Shown one piece after another: positions 32,623 through 44,477 of a stretch of DNA of 64,000 bases. The DNA comes from Smallanthus sonchifolius (taxonomy: Eukaryota; Streptophyta; Magnoliopsida; Asterales; Asteraceae). The DNA is taken from the NCBI GenBank assembly GCA_023525975.1, contig CM042035.1:26028001-26092000 (forward strand), given 5' to 3'. The position numbers and the translations under genes were made by a program. The stretch's first letter is position 1. Every line of letters starts with the position of its first letter. The notes below the pieces were generated by a model. The model worked only from the letters and a program-made list of their open reading frames with translations, was not told where the DNA came from and searched no databases.

Positions 32623-33008
32623 TTTTTTAATTTATTTTTTTTACTCTAAACAACGTCATCCGTTGATTATTATGCAAGCGGACGTGGGTGTAACGAGTTT
32701 TTGTCAAAAAACGGTCAACGTACGTAAAGACTCGGGCGCGCGGGTCCGTGTCGGGGAACGCCCGATCGCGGGAGACACACGTTTAGACGTCGAGTGGAAC
32801 ACGTGTGTCTTCTTATACTAGTCAATTATTCTTACGCCTCGGGTGAGCGTGGGAATATGTTTTGAACAAGGAAGTATAAGAACTAAACGCTCGCCGGCGG
32901 GTGACGCACGTGTTGACGTAAGGTGGAACGCGCGCGCAAGAGGAGAATGCAAGTAAAAATGAGTCATGTGTGGATGGGGATAAAGTAATAGAATGAAAGA
33001 GTTATTTC

Positions 33009-33128
33009 GGTTGCGATCATACCAGCACTAAAGCACCGGATCCCATCAGAACTTCGCAGTTAAGCGTGCTTGAGCGAGAGTAGTACTAGGATGGGTGACC
33101 CCCTGGGAAGTCCTCGTGTTGCAACCCC
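33009..33128 (+). rRNA. 5S rRNA: 5S rRNA copy 66 (type II)
   Basis: C46T and G65A. Starts the second nine-unit block; unlike its counterpart copy 57 it lacks C26T and C36T. Next start 500 bp on. Confidence 0.95.
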
Positions 33129-33508
33129 TTTTTTAATTTATTTTTTTTTACTCTAAACAACGTCATCCGTTGATTATTATGCAAGTGGGCGTAACGAGTT
33201 TTTGTCAAAAAACGGTCAACGTACGTAAAGACTCGGGCGCGCGGGTCCGTGTCGGGAACACCCGATCGCGGGAGACACACGTTTAGACGTCGAGTGGAAC
33301 ACGTGTGTCATCTTATACTAGTCAATTATTCTTACGCCTCGGGTGAGCGTGGGAATATGTTTTGTACAAGGAAGTATAAGAACTAAACGCTCGCCGGCGG
33401 GTGACGCACGTGTTGACGTAAGGCGGAACGCGCGCGCAAGAGGAGAATGCAAGTAAAAATGAGTCATGTGTGGAAGGGGATAAAGTAATAGAATGAAAGA
33501 ATTATTTC

Positions 33509-33628
33509 AGTTGCGATCATACCAGCACTAAAGCACCGGATCCCATCAGAACTCCGCAGTTAAGCGTGCTTGGGCGAGAGTAGTACTAGGATGGGTGACC
33601 CCCTGGGAAGTCCTCTTTTTGCAACCCC
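33509..33628 (+). rRNA. 5S rRNA: 5S rRNA copy 67 (type I, G1A)
   Basis: G108T, G1A, G110T; twin of copy 58. Next start 505 bp on; spacer has CGACGGCG. Confidence 0.93.
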
Positions 33629-34013
33629 TTTTTTAATTTATTTTTTTTACTCTAAACAACGTCATCCGTTGATTATTATGCAAGCGGACGTGGGTGTAAC
33701 GAGTTTTTGTCAAAAAACGGTCAACGTACGTAAAGACTCGGGCGCGCGGGTCCGTGTCGGGAACGCCCGATCGCGGGAGACACACGTTTAGACGTCGAGT
33801 GGAACACGTGTGTCTTCTTATACTAGTCAATTATTCTTACGCCCCGGGTGAGCGTGGGAATATGTTTTGTACAAGGAAGTATAAGAACTAAACGCTCGAC
33901 GGCGGGTGACGCACGTGTTGACGTAAGGTGGAACGCGCGCGCAAGAGGAGAATGCAAGTAAAAATGAGTCATGTGTGGAAGAGGATAAAGTAATAGAATG
34001 AAAGAGTTATTTC

Positions 34014-34133
34014 GGTTGCGATCATACCAGCACTAAAGCACCGGATCCCATCAGAACTTCGCAGTTAAGCGTGCTTGAGCGAGAGTAGTACTAGGATGGG
34101 TGACCCCCTGGGAAGTCCTCGTGTTGCAACCCC
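34014..34133 (+). rRNA. 5S rRNA: 5S rRNA copy 68 (type II)
   Basis: C46T and G65A; leader AAGAGGAT as copy 59, but the spacer has T9. Next start 500 bp on. Confidence 0.95.
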
Positions 34134-34513
34134 TTTTTTAATTTATTTTTTTTTACTCTAAACAACGTCATCCGTTGATTATTATGCAAGTGGGCGTAAC
34201 GAGTTTTTGTCAAAAAACGGTCAACGTACGTAAAGACTCGGGCGCGCGGGTCCGTGTCGGGAACACCCGATCGCGGGAGACACACGTTTAGACGTCGAGT
34301 GGAACACGTGTGTCATCTTATACTAGTCAATTATTCTTACGCCTCGGGTGAGCGTGGGAATATGTTTTGTACAAGGAAGTATAAGAACTAAACGCTCGCC
34401 GGCGGGTGACGCACGTGTTGACGTAAGGCGGAACGCGCGCGCAAGAGGAGAATGCAAGTAAAAATGAGTCATGTGTGGAAGGGGATAAAGTAATAGAATG
34501 AAAGAATTATTTC

Positions 34514-34633
34514 GGTTGCGATCATACCAGCACTAAAGCACCGGATCCCATCAGAACTCCGCAGTTAAGCGTGCTTGGGCGAGAGTAGTACTAGGATGGG
34601 TGACCCCCTGGGAAGTCCTCTTGTTGCAACCCC
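34514..34633 (+). rRNA. 5S rRNA: 5S rRNA copy 69 (type I)
   Basis: G108T only; twin of copy 60. Next start 506 bp on. Confidence 0.96.
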
Positions 34634-35019
34634 TTTTTTAATTTATTTTTTTTACTCTAAACAACGTCATCCGTTGATTATTATGCAAGCGGACGTGGGT
34701 GTAACGAGTTTTTGTCAAAAAACGGTCAACGTACGTAAAGACTCGGGCGCGCGGGTCCGTGTCGGGGAACGCCCGATCGCGGGAGACACACGTTTAGACG
34801 TCGAGTGGAACACGTGTGTCTTCTTATACTAGTCAATTATTCTTACGCCTCGGGTGAGCGTGGGAATATGTTTTGTACAAGGAAGTATAAGAACTAAACG
34901 CTCGCCGGCGGGTGACGCACGTGTTGACGTAAGGTGGAACGCGCGCGCAAGTGGAGAATGCAAGTAAAAATGAGTCATGTGTGGAAGGGGATAAAGTAAT
35001 AGAATGAAAGAGTTATTTC

Positions 35020-35139
35020 GGTTGCGATCATACCAGCACTAAAGCACCGGATCCCATCAGAACTTCGCAGTTAAGCGTGCTTGAGCGAGAGTAGTACTAG
35101 GATGGGTGACCCCCTGGGAAGTCCTCGTGTTGCAACCCC
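35020..35139 (+). rRNA. 5S rRNA: 5S rRNA copy 70 (type II)
   Basis: C46T and G65A; start of the fourth five-unit block. Next start 500 bp on. Confidence 0.95.
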
Positions 35140-35519
35140 TTTTTTAATTTATTTTTTTTTACTCTAAACAACGTCATCCGTTGATTATTATGCAAGTGGG
35201 CGTAACGAGTTTTTGTCAAAAAACGGTCAACGTACGTAAAGACTCGGGCGCGCGGGTCCGTGTCGGGAACACCCGATCGCGGGAGACACACGTTTAGACG
35301 TCGAGTGGAACACGTGTGTCATCTTATACTAGTCAATTATTCTTACGCCTCGGGTGAGCGTGGGAATATGTTTTGTACAAGGAAGTATAAGAACTAAACG
35401 CTCGCCGGCGGGTGACGCACGTGTTGACGTAAGGCGGAACGCGCGCGCAAGAGGAGAATGCAAGTAAAAATGAGTCATGTGTGGAAGGGGATAAAGTAAT
35501 AGAATGAAAGAATTATTTC

Positions 35520-35639
35520 GGTTGCGATCATACCAGCACAAAAGCACCGGATCCCATCAGAACTCCGCAGTTAAGCGTGCTTGGGTGAGAGTGGTACTAG
35601 GATGGGTGACCCCCTGAGAAGTCCTCGTGTTGCAACCCC
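35520..35639 (+). rRNA. 5S rRNA: 5S rRNA copy 71 (type III)
   Basis: T21A, C67T, A74G, G98A; last type III gene in the window. Spacer CTTGGG. Next start 506 bp on. Confidence 0.95.
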
Positions 35640-36025
35640 TTTTTTAATTTATTTTTTTTACTCTAAACAACGTCATCCGTTGATTATTATGCAAGCGGAC
35701 GTGGGTGTAACGAGTTTTTGTCAAAAAACGGTCAACGTACGTAAAGACTCGGGCGCGCGGGTCCGTGTCGGGGAACGCCCGATCGCGGGAGACACACGTT
35801 TAGACGTCGAGTGGAACACGTGTGTCTTCTTATACTAGTCAATTATTCTTACGCCTTGGGTGAGCGTGGGAATATGTTTTGAACAAGGAAGTATAAGAAC
35901 TAAACGCTCGCCGGCGGGTGACGCACGTGTTGACGTAAGGTGGAACGCGCGCGCAAGAGGAGAATGCAAGTAAAAATGAGTCATGTGTGGAAGGGGATAA
36001 AGTAATAGAATGAAAGAGTTATTTC

Positions 36026-36145
36026 GGTTGCGATCATACCAGCACTAAAGCACCGGATCCCATCAGAACTTCGCAGTTAAGCGTGCTTGAGCGAGAGTAG
36101 TACTAGGATGGGTGACCCCCTGGGAAGTCCTCGTGTTGCAACCCC
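36026..36145 (+). rRNA. 5S rRNA: 5S rRNA copy 72 (type II)
   Basis: C46T and G65A; spacer with GCGACCGG. Next start 500 bp on. Confidence 0.95.
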
Positions 36146-36525
36146 TTTTTTAATTTATTTTTTTTTACTCTAAACAACGTCATCCGTTGATTATTATGCA
36201 AGTGGGCGTAACGAGTTTTTGTCAAAAAACGGTCAACGTACGTAAAGACTCGAGCGACCGGGTCCGTGTCGGGAACACCCGATCGCGGGAGACACACGTT
36301 TAGACGTCGAGTGGAACACGTGTGTCATCTTATACTAGTCAATTATTCTTACGCCTCGGGTGAGCGTGGGAATATGTTTTGTACAAGGAAGTATAAGAAC
36401 TAAACGCTCGCCGGCGGGTGACGCACGTGTTGACGTAAGGCGGAACGCGCGCGCAAGAGGAGAATGCAAGTAAAAATGAGTCATGTGTGGAAGGGGATAA
36501 AGTAATAGAATGAAAGAATTATTTC

Positions 36526-36645
36526 GGTTGCGATCATACCAGCACTAAAGCACCGGATCCCATCAGAACTCCGCAGTTAAGCGTGCTTGGGCGAGAGTAG
36601 TACTAGGATGGGTGACCCCCTGGGAAGTCCTCTTGTTGCAACCCC
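36526..36645 (+). rRNA. 5S rRNA: 5S rRNA copy 73 (type I)
   Basis: G108T only; spacer AAGAAGAG. Next start 506 bp on. Confidence 0.96.
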
Positions 36646-37031
36646 TTTTTTAATTTATTTTTTTTACTCTAAACAACGTCATCCGTTGATTATTATGCAA
36701 GCGGACGTGGGTGTAACGAGTTTTTGTCAAAAAACGGTCAACGTACGTAAAGACTCGGGCGCGCGGGTCCGTGTCGGGGAACGCCCGATCGCGGGAGACA
36801 CACGTTTAGACGTCGAGTGGAACACGTGTGTCATCTTATACTAGTCAATTATTCTTACGCCTCGGGTGAGCGTGGGAATATGTTTTGTACAAGGAAGTAT
36901 AAGAACTAAACGCTCGCCGGCGGGTGACGCACGTGTTGACGTAAGGCGGAACGCGCGCGCAAGAAGAGAATGCAAGTAAAAATGAGTCATGTGTGGAAGG
37001 GGATAAAGTAATAGAATGAAAGAATTATTTC

Positions 37032-37151
37032 GGTTGCGATCATACCAGCACTAAAGCACCGGATCCCATCAGAACTCCGCAGTTAAGCGTGCTTGGGCGA
37101 AAGTAGTACTAGGATGGGTGACCCCCTGGGAAGTCCTCTTGTTGCAACCCC
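37032..37151 (+). rRNA. 5S rRNA: 5S rRNA copy 74 (type IV with G108T)
   Basis: G70A and G108T; closes the second nine-unit block. Next start 506 bp on. Confidence 0.94.
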
Positions 37152-37537
37152 TTTTTTAATTTATTTTTTTTACTCTAAACAACGTCATCCGTTGATTATT
37201 ATGCAAGCGGACGTGGGTGTAACGAGTTTTTGTCAAAAAACGGTCAACGTACGTAAAGACTCGGGCGCGCGGGTCCGTGTCGGGGAACGCCCGATCGCGG
37301 GAGACACACGTTTAGACGTCGAGTGGAACACGTGTGTCTTCTTATACTAGTCAATTATTCTTACGCCTCGGGTGAGCGTGGGAATATGTTTTGAACAAGG
37401 AAGTATAAGAACTAAACGCTCGCCGGCGGGTGACGCACGTGTTGACGTAAGGTGGAACGCGCGCGCAAGAGGAGAATGCAAGTAAAAATGAGTCATGTGT
37501 GGATGGGGATAAAGTAATAGAATGAAAGAGTTATTTC

Positions 37538-37657
37538 GGTTGCGATCATACCAGCACTAAAGCACCGGATCCCATCAGAACTTCGCAGTTAAGCGTGCTT
37601 GAGCGAGAGTAGTACTAGGATGGGTGACCCCCTGGGAAGTCCTCGTGTTGCAACCCC
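37538..37657 (+). rRNA. 5S rRNA: 5S rRNA copy 75 (type II)
   Basis: C46T and G65A. Spacer has GAGCGAGCGG, which becomes common to the right. Next start 500 bp on; AAGGCTGAAC follows. Confidence 0.95.
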
Positions 37658-38037
37658 TTTTTTAATTTATTTTTTTTTACTCTAAACAACGTCATCCGTT
37701 GATTATTATGCAAGTGGGCGTAACGAGTTTTTGTCAAAAAACGGTCAACGTACGTAAAGACTCGAGCGAGCGGGTCCGTGTCGGGAACACCCGATCGCGG
37801 GAGACACACGTTTAGACGTCGAGTGGAACACGTGTGTCATCTTATACTAGTCAATTATTCTTACGCCTCGGGTGAGCGTGGGAATATGTTTTGTACAAGG
37901 AAGTATAAGAACTAAACGCTCGCCGGCGGGTGACGCACGTGTTGACGTAAGGCTGAACGCGCGCGCAAGAGGAGAATGCAAGTAAAAATGAGTCATGTGT
38001 GGAAGGGGATAAAGTAATAGAATGAAAGAATTATTTC

Positions 38038-38157
38038 GGTTGCGATCATACCAGCACTAAAGCACCGGATCCCATCAGAACTCCGCAGTTAAGCGTGCTT
38101 GGGCGAGAGTAGTACTAGGATGGGTGACCCCCTGGGAAGTCCTCTTGTTGCAACCCC
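38038..38157 (+). rRNA. 5S rRNA: 5S rRNA copy 76 (type I)
   Basis: G108T only. Start of the I/IV dimer region. Next start 506 bp on. Confidence 0.96.
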
Positions 38158-38543
38158 TTTTTTAATTTATTTTTTTTACTCTAAACAACGTCATCCGTTG
38201 ATTATTATGCAAGCGGACGTGGGTGTAACGAGTTTTTGTCAAAAAACGGTCAACGTACGTAAAGACTCGGGCGCGCGGGTCCGTGTCGGGGAACGCCCGA
38301 TCGCGGGAGACACACGTTTAGACGTCGAGTGGAACACGTGTGTCATCTTATACTAGTCAATTATTCTTACGCCTCGGGTGAGCGTGGGAATATGTTTTGT
38401 ACAAGGAAGTATAAGAACTAAACGCTCGCCGGCGGGTGACGCACGTGTTGACGTAAGGCGGAACGCGCGCGCAAGAGGAGAATGCAAGTAAAAATGAGTC
38501 ATGTGTGGAAGGGGATAAAGTAATAGAATGAAAGAATTATTTC

Positions 38544-38663
38544 GGTTGCGATCATACCAGCACTAAAGCACCGGATCCCATCAGAACTCCGCAGTTAAGC
38601 GTGCTTGGGCGAAAGTAGTACTAGGATGGGTGACCCCCTGGGAAGTCCTCGTGTTGCAACCCC
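38544..38663 (+). rRNA. 5S rRNA: 5S rRNA copy 77 (type IV)
   Basis: G70A only, G108 normal. Next start 499 bp on. Confidence 0.95.
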
Positions 38664-39042
38664 TTTTTTAATTTATTTTTTTTACTCTAAACAACGTCAT
38701 CCGTTGATTATTATGCAAGTGGGCGTAACGAGTTTTTGTCAAAAAACGGTCAACGTACGTAAAGACTCGAGCGAGCGGGTCCGTGTCGGGAACACCCGAT
38801 CGCGGGAGACACACGTTTAGACGTCGAGTGGAACACGTGTGTCATCTTATACTAGTCAATTATTCTTACGCCTCGGGTGAGCGTGGGAATATGTTTTGTA
38901 CAAGGAAGTATAAGAACTAAACGCTCGCCGGCGGGTGACGCACGTGTTGACGTAAGGCGGAACGCGCGCGCAAGAGGAGAATGCAAGTAAAAATGAGTCA
39001 TGTGTGGAAGGGGATAAAGTAATAGAATGAAAGAATTATTTC

Positions 39043-39162
39043 GGTTGCGATCATACCAGCACTAAAGCACCGGATCCCATCAGAACTCCGCAGTTAAGCG
39101 TGCTTGGGCGAGAGTAGTACTAGGATGGGTGACCCCCTGGGAAGTCCTCTTGTTGCAACCCC
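39043..39162 (+). rRNA. 5S rRNA: 5S rRNA copy 78 (type I)
   Basis: G108T only. Next start 506 bp on. Confidence 0.96.
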
Positions 39163-39548
39163 TTTTTTAATTTATTTTTTTTACTCTAAACAACGTCATC
39201 CGTTGATTATTATGCAAGCGGACGTGGGTGTAACGAGTTTTTGTCAAAAAACGGTCAACGTACGTAAAGACTCGGGCGCGCGGGTCCGTGTCGGGGAACG
39301 CCCGATCGCGGGAGACACACGTTTAGACGTCGAGTGGAACACGTGTGTCATCTTATACTAGTCAATTATTCTTACGCCTCGGGTGAGCGTGGGAATATGT
39401 TTTGTACAAGGAAGTATAAGAACTAAACGCTCGCCGGCGGGTGACGCACGTGTTGACGTAAGGCGGAACGCGCGCGCAAGAGGAGAATGCAAGTAAAAAT
39501 GAGTCATGTGTGGAAGGGGATAAAGTAATAGAATGAAAGAATTATTTC

Positions 39549-39668
39549 GGTTGCGATCATACCAGCACTAAAGCACCGGATCCCATCAGAACTCCGCAGT
39601 TAAGCGTGCTTGGGCGAGAGTAGTACTAGGATGGGTGACCCCCTGGGAAGTCCTCTTGTTGCAACCCC
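39549..39668 (+). rRNA. 5S rRNA: 5S rRNA copy 79 (type I)
   Basis: G108T only, directly after another type I gene. Next start 506 bp on. Confidence 0.96.
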
Positions 39669-40054
39669 TTTTTTAATTTATTTTTTTTACTCTAAACAAC
39701 GTCATCCGTTGATTATTATGCAAGCGGACGTGGGTGTAACGAGTTTTTGTCAAAAAACGGTCAACGTACGTAAAGACTCGGGCGCGCGGGTCCGTGTCGG
39801 GGAACGCCCGATCGCGGGAGACACACGTTTAGACGTCGAGTGGAACACGTGTGTCATCTTATACTAGTCAATTATTCTTACGCCTCGGGTGAGCGTGGGA
39901 ATATGTTTTGTACAAGGAAGTATAAGAACTAAACGCTCGCCGGCGGGTGACGCACGTGTTGACGTAAGGCGGAACGCGCGCGCAAGAGGAGAATGCAAGT
40001 AAAAATGAGTCATGTGTGGAAGGGGATAAAGTAATAGAATGAAAGAATTATTTC

Positions 40055-40174
40055 GGTTGCGATCATACCAGCACTAAAGCACCGGATCCCATCAGAACTC
40101 CGCAGTTAAGCGTGCTTGGGCGAAAGTAGTACTAGGATGGGTGACCCCCTGGGAAGTCCTCGTGTTGCAACCCC
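40055..40174 (+). rRNA. 5S rRNA: 5S rRNA copy 80 (type IV)
   Basis: G70A only. Its spacer is cut after 234 bp by the 219-bp deletion that also removes the 5' part of the next gene. Confidence 0.95.
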
Positions 40175-40408
40175 TTTTTTAATTTATTTTTTTTACTCTA
40201 AACAACGTCATCCGTTGATTATTATGCAAGTGGGCGTAACGAGTTTTTGTCAAAAAACGGTCAACGTACGTAAAGACTCGAGCGAGCGGGTCCGTGTCGG
40301 GAACACCCGATCGCGGGAGACACACGTTTAGACGTCGAGTGGAACACGTGTGTCATCTTATACTAGTCAATTATTCTTACGCCTCGGGTGAGCGTGGGAA
40401 TATGTTTT

Positions 40409-40454
40409 GTACTAGGATGGGTGACCCCCTGGGAAGTCCTCTTGTTGCAACCCC
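40409..40454 (+). pseudogene. 5S rRNA: 5S rRNA copy 81, 3' remnant (positions 75-120)
   Basis: The spacer sequence ATGTTTTGTAC joins TAGGATGG in box C. The joint is at GTAC, a 4-bp sequence present in the spacer (TTTTGTACAAGG) and in the gene at 75-78, so 219 bp were lost by microhomology or slippage. Box A, the intermediate element, the leader and the tandem TGACG element are all gone; box C and G108T remain. It cannot act as a 5S gene. Next start is 40841. Confidence 0.94.
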
Positions 40455-40840
40455 TTTTTTAATTTATTTTTTTTACTCTAAACAACGTCATCCGTTGATT
40501 ATTATGCAAGCGGACGTGGGTGTAACGAGTTTTTGTCAAAAAACGGTCAACGTACGTAAAGACTCGGGCGCGCGGGTCCGTGTCGGGGAACGCCCGATCG
40601 CGGGAGACACACGTTTAGACGTCGAGTGGAACACGTGTGTCATCTTATACTAGTCAATTATTCTTACGCCTCGGGTGAGCGTGGGAATATGTTTTGTACA
40701 AGGAAGTATAAGAACTAAACGCTCGCCGGCGGGTGACGCACGTGTTGACGTAAGGCGGAACGCGCGCGCAAGAGGAGAATGCAAGTAAAAATGAGTCATG
40801 TGTGGAAGGGGATAAAGTAATAGAATGAAAGAGTTATTTC

Positions 40841-40960
40841 GGTTGCGATCATACCAGCACTAAAGTACCGGATCCCATCAGAACTTCGCAGTTAAGCGTG
40901 CTTGAGCGAGAGTAGTACTAGGATGGGTGACCCCCTGGGAAGTCCTCGTGTTGCAACCCA
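40841..40960 (+). rRNA. 5S rRNA: 5S rRNA copy 82 (type II)
   Basis: C46T, G65A, C26T and C120A at the last base, so the T6 run follows CCCA. Next start 501 bp on (T9, GGGG); the spacer has lost one CG step to CGCGCTCAAG. Confidence 0.94.
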
Positions 40961-41341
40961 TTTTTTAATTTATTTTTTTTTACTCTAAACAACGTCATCC
41001 GTTGATTATTATGCAAGTGGGCGTAACGAGTTTTTGTCAAAAAACGGTCAACGTACGTAAAGACTCGGGCGCGCGGGTCCGTGTCGGGGAACGCCCGATC
41101 GCGGGAGACACACGTTTAGACGTCGAGTGGAACACGTGTGTCATCTTATACTAGTCAATTATTCTTACGCCTCGGGTGAGCGTGGGAATATGTTTTGTAC
41201 AAGGAAGTATAAGAACTAAACGCTCGCCGGCGGGTGACGCACGTGTTGACGTAAGGCGGAACGCGCGCTCAAGAAGAGAATGCAAGTAAAAATGAGTCAT
41301 GTGTGGAAGGGGATAAAGTAATAGAATGAAAGAATTATTTC

Positions 41342-41461
41342 GGTTGCGATCATACCAGCACTAAAGCACCGGATCCCATCAGAACTCCGCAGTTAAGCGT
41401 GCTTGGGCGAAAGTAGTACTAGGATGGGTGACCCCCTGGGAAGTCCTCTTGTTGCAACCCC
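41342..41461 (+). rRNA. 5S rRNA: 5S rRNA copy 83 (type IV with G108T)
   Basis: G70A and G108T. Next start 506 bp on; spacer has AAGTATGAG, the earliest example of a mark common at 46-50 kb. Confidence 0.94.
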
Positions 41462-41847
41462 TTTTTTAATTTATTTTTTTTACTCTAAACAACGTCATCC
41501 GTTGATTATTATGCAAGCGGACGTGGGTGTAACGAGTTTTTGTCAAAAAACGGTCAACGTACGTAAAGACTCGGGCGCGCGGGTCCGTGTCGGGGAACGC
41601 CCGATCGCGGGAGACACACGTTTAGACGTCGAGTGGAACACGTGTGTCTTCTTATACTAGTCAATTATTCTTACGCCTCGGGTGAGCGTGGGAATATGTT
41701 TTGAACAAGGAAGTATGAGAACTAAACGCTCGCCGGCGGGTGACGCACGTGTTGACGTAAGGTGGAACGCGCGCGCAAGAGGAGAATGCAAGTAAAAATG
41801 AGTCATGTGTGGATGGGGATAAAGTAATAGAATGAAAGAGTTATTTC

Positions 41848-41967
41848 GGTTGCGATCATACCAGCACTAAAGCACCGGATCCCATCAGAACTTCGCAGTT
41901 AAGCGTGCTTGAGCGAGAGTAGTACTAGGATGGGTGACCCCCTGGGAAGTCCTCGTGTTGCAACCCC
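41848..41967 (+). rRNA. 5S rRNA: 5S rRNA copy 84 (type II)
   Basis: C46T and G65A. Spacer has GAGCGAGCGG and AAGGCTGAAC. Next start 500 bp on. Confidence 0.95.
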
Positions 41968-42347
41968 TTTTTTAATTTATTTTTTTTTACTCTAAACAAC
42001 GTCATCCGTTGATTATTATGCAAGTGGGCGTAACGAGTTTTTGTCAAAAAACGGTCAACGTACGTAAAGACTCGAGCGAGCGGGTCCGTGTCGGGAACAC
42101 CCGATCGCGGGAGACACACGTTTAGACGTCGAGTGGAACACGTGTGTCATCTTATACTAGTCAATTATTCTTACGCCTCGGGTGAGCGTGGGAATATGTT
42201 TTGTACAAGGAAGTATAAGAACTAAACGCTCGCCGGCGGGTGACGCACGTGTTGACGTAAGGCTGAACGCGCGCGCAAGAGGAGAATGCAAGTAAAAATG
42301 AGTCATGTGTGGAAGGGGATAAAGTAATAGAATGAAAGAATTATTTC

Positions 42348-42467
42348 GATTGCGATCATACCAGCACTAAAGCACCGGATCCCATCAGAACTCCGCAGTT
42401 AAGCGTGCTTGGGCGAGAGTAGTACTAGGATGGGTGACCCCCTGGGAAGTCCTCTTGTTGCAACCCC
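42348..42467 (+). rRNA. 5S rRNA: 5S rRNA copy 85 (type I, G2A)
   Basis: G108T and G2A, which breaks the second pair of helix I. Next start 506 bp on. Confidence 0.94.
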
Positions 42468-42853
42468 TTTTTTAATTTATTTTTTTTACTCTAAACAACG
42501 TCATCCGTTGATTATTATGCAAGCGGACGTGGGTGTAACGAGTTTTTGTCAAAAAACGGTCAACGTACGTAAAGACTCGGGCGCGCGGGTCCGTGTCGGG
42601 GAACGCCCGATCGCGGGAGACACACGTTTAGACGTCGAGTGGAACACGTGTGTCATCTTATACTAGTCAATTATTCTTACGCCTCGGGTGAGCGTGGGAA
42701 TATGTTTTGTACAAGGAAGTATAAGAACTAAACGCTCGCCGGCGGGTGACGCACGTGTTGACGTAAGGCGGAACGCGCGCGCAAGAGGAGAATGCAAGTA
42801 AAAATGAGTCATGTGTGGAAGGGGATAAAGTAATAGAATGAAAGAATTATTTC

Positions 42854-42973
42854 GGTTGCGATCATACCAACACTAAAGCACCGGATCCCATCAGAACTCC
42901 GCAGTTAAGCGTGCTTGGGCGAAAGTAGTACTAGGATGGGTGACCCCCTGGGAAGTCCTCGTGTTGCAACCCC
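42854..42973 (+). rRNA. 5S rRNA: 5S rRNA copy 86 (type IV)
   Basis: G70A and G17A, which breaks G17-C61 in helix II. Next start 499 bp on. Confidence 0.94.
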
Positions 42974-43352
42974 TTTTTTAATTTATTTTTTTTACTCTAA
43001 ACAACGTCATCCGTTGATTATTATGCAAGTGGGCGTAACGAGTTTTTGTCAAAAAACGGTCAACGTACGTAAAGACTCGAGCGAGCGGGTCCGTGTCGGG
43101 AACACCCGATCGCGGGAGACACACGTTTAGACGTCGAGTGGAACACGTGTGTCATCTTATACTAGTCAATTATTCTTACGCCTCGGGTGAGCGTGGGAAT
43201 ATGTTTTGTACAAGGAAGTATAAGAACTAAACGCTCGCCGGCGGGTGACGCACGTGTTGACGTAAGGCGGAACGCGCGCGCAAGAGGAGAATGCAAGTAA
43301 AAATGAGTCATGTGTGGAAGGGGATAAAGTAATAGAATGAAAGAATTATTTC

Positions 43353-43472
43353 GGTTGCGATCATACCAGCACTAAAGCACCGGATCCCATCAGAACTCCG
43401 CAGTTAAGCGTGCTTGGGCGAGAGTAGTACTAGGATGGGTGACCCCCTGGGAAGTCCTCTTGTTGCAACCCC
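43353..43472 (+). rRNA. 5S rRNA: 5S rRNA copy 87 (type I)
   Basis: G108T only. Next start 506 bp on. Confidence 0.96.
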
Positions 43473-43858
43473 TTTTTTAATTTATTTTTTTTACTCTAAA
43501 CAACGTCATCCGTTGATTATTATGCAAGCGGACGTGGGTGTAACGAGTTTTTGTCAAAAAACGGTCAACGTACGTAAAGACTCGGGCGCGCGGGTCCGTG
43601 TCGGGGAACGCCCGATCGCGGGAGACACACGTTTAGACGTCGAGTGGAACACGTGTGTCATCTTATACTAGTCAATTATTCTTACGCCTCGGGTGAGCGT
43701 GGGAATATGTTTTGTACAAGGAAGTATAAGAACTAAACGCTCGCCGGCGGGTGACGCACGTGTTGACGTAAGGCGGAACGCGCGCGCAAGAGGAGAATGC
43801 AAGTAAAAATGAGTCATGTGTGGAAGGGGATAAAGTAATAGAATGAAAGAATTATTTC

Positions 43859-43978
43859 GGTTGCGATCATACCAGCACTAAAGCACCGGATCCCATCAGA
43901 ACTCCGCAGTTAAGCGTGCTTGGGCGAAAGTAGTACTAGGATGGGTGACCCCCTGGGAAGTCCTCGTGTTGCAACCCC
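43859..43978 (+). rRNA. 5S rRNA: 5S rRNA copy 88 (type IV)
   Basis: G70A only. Next start 499 bp on. Confidence 0.95.
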
Positions 43979-44357
43979 TTTTTTAATTTATTTTTTTTAC
44001 TCTAAACAACGTCATCCGTTGATTATTATGCAAGTGGGCGTAACGAGTTTTTGTCAAAAAACGGTCAACGTACGTAAAGACTCGAGCGAGCGGGTCCGTG
44101 TCGGGAACACCCGATCGCGGGAGACACACGTTTAGACGTCGAGTGGAACACGTGTGTCATCTTATACTAGTCAATTATTCTTACGCCTCGGGTGAGCGTG
44201 GGAATATGTTTTGTACAAGGAAGTATAAGAACTAAACGCTCGCCGGCGGGTGACGCACGTGTTGACGTAAGGCGGAACGCGCGCGCAAGAGGAGAATGCA
44301 AGTAAAAATGAGTCATGTGTGGAAGGGGATAAAGTAATAGAATGAAAGAATTATTTC

Positions 44358-44477
44358 GGTTGCGATCATACCAGCACTAAAGCACCGGATCCCATCAGAA
44401 CTCCGCAGTTAAGCGTGCTTGGGCGAGAGTAGTACTAGGATGGGTGACCCCCTGGGAAGTCCTCTTGTTGCAACCCC
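44358..44477 (+). rRNA. 5S rRNA: 5S rRNA copy 89 (type I)
   Basis: G108T only. Next start 506 bp on. Confidence 0.96.

Larger units (their letters stand above)
28481..37537 (+). repeat. Two nine-unit repeats, 4529-bp period
   Basis: 28481-33008 and 33009-37537 run in parallel: II, I(G1A,G110T), II, I, II, III(A74G), II, I, IV. Each contains the five-unit block seen at 20450. The first also matches 18939-23087 at an offset of 10041-10042 bp (20 units). Confidence 0.85.

Noticed and set aside
40294..40653. 119-codon ORF, the longest in the window
   Set aside because: Created by the 219-bp deletion that joins the spacer to a 5S remnant; no sign of coding function.
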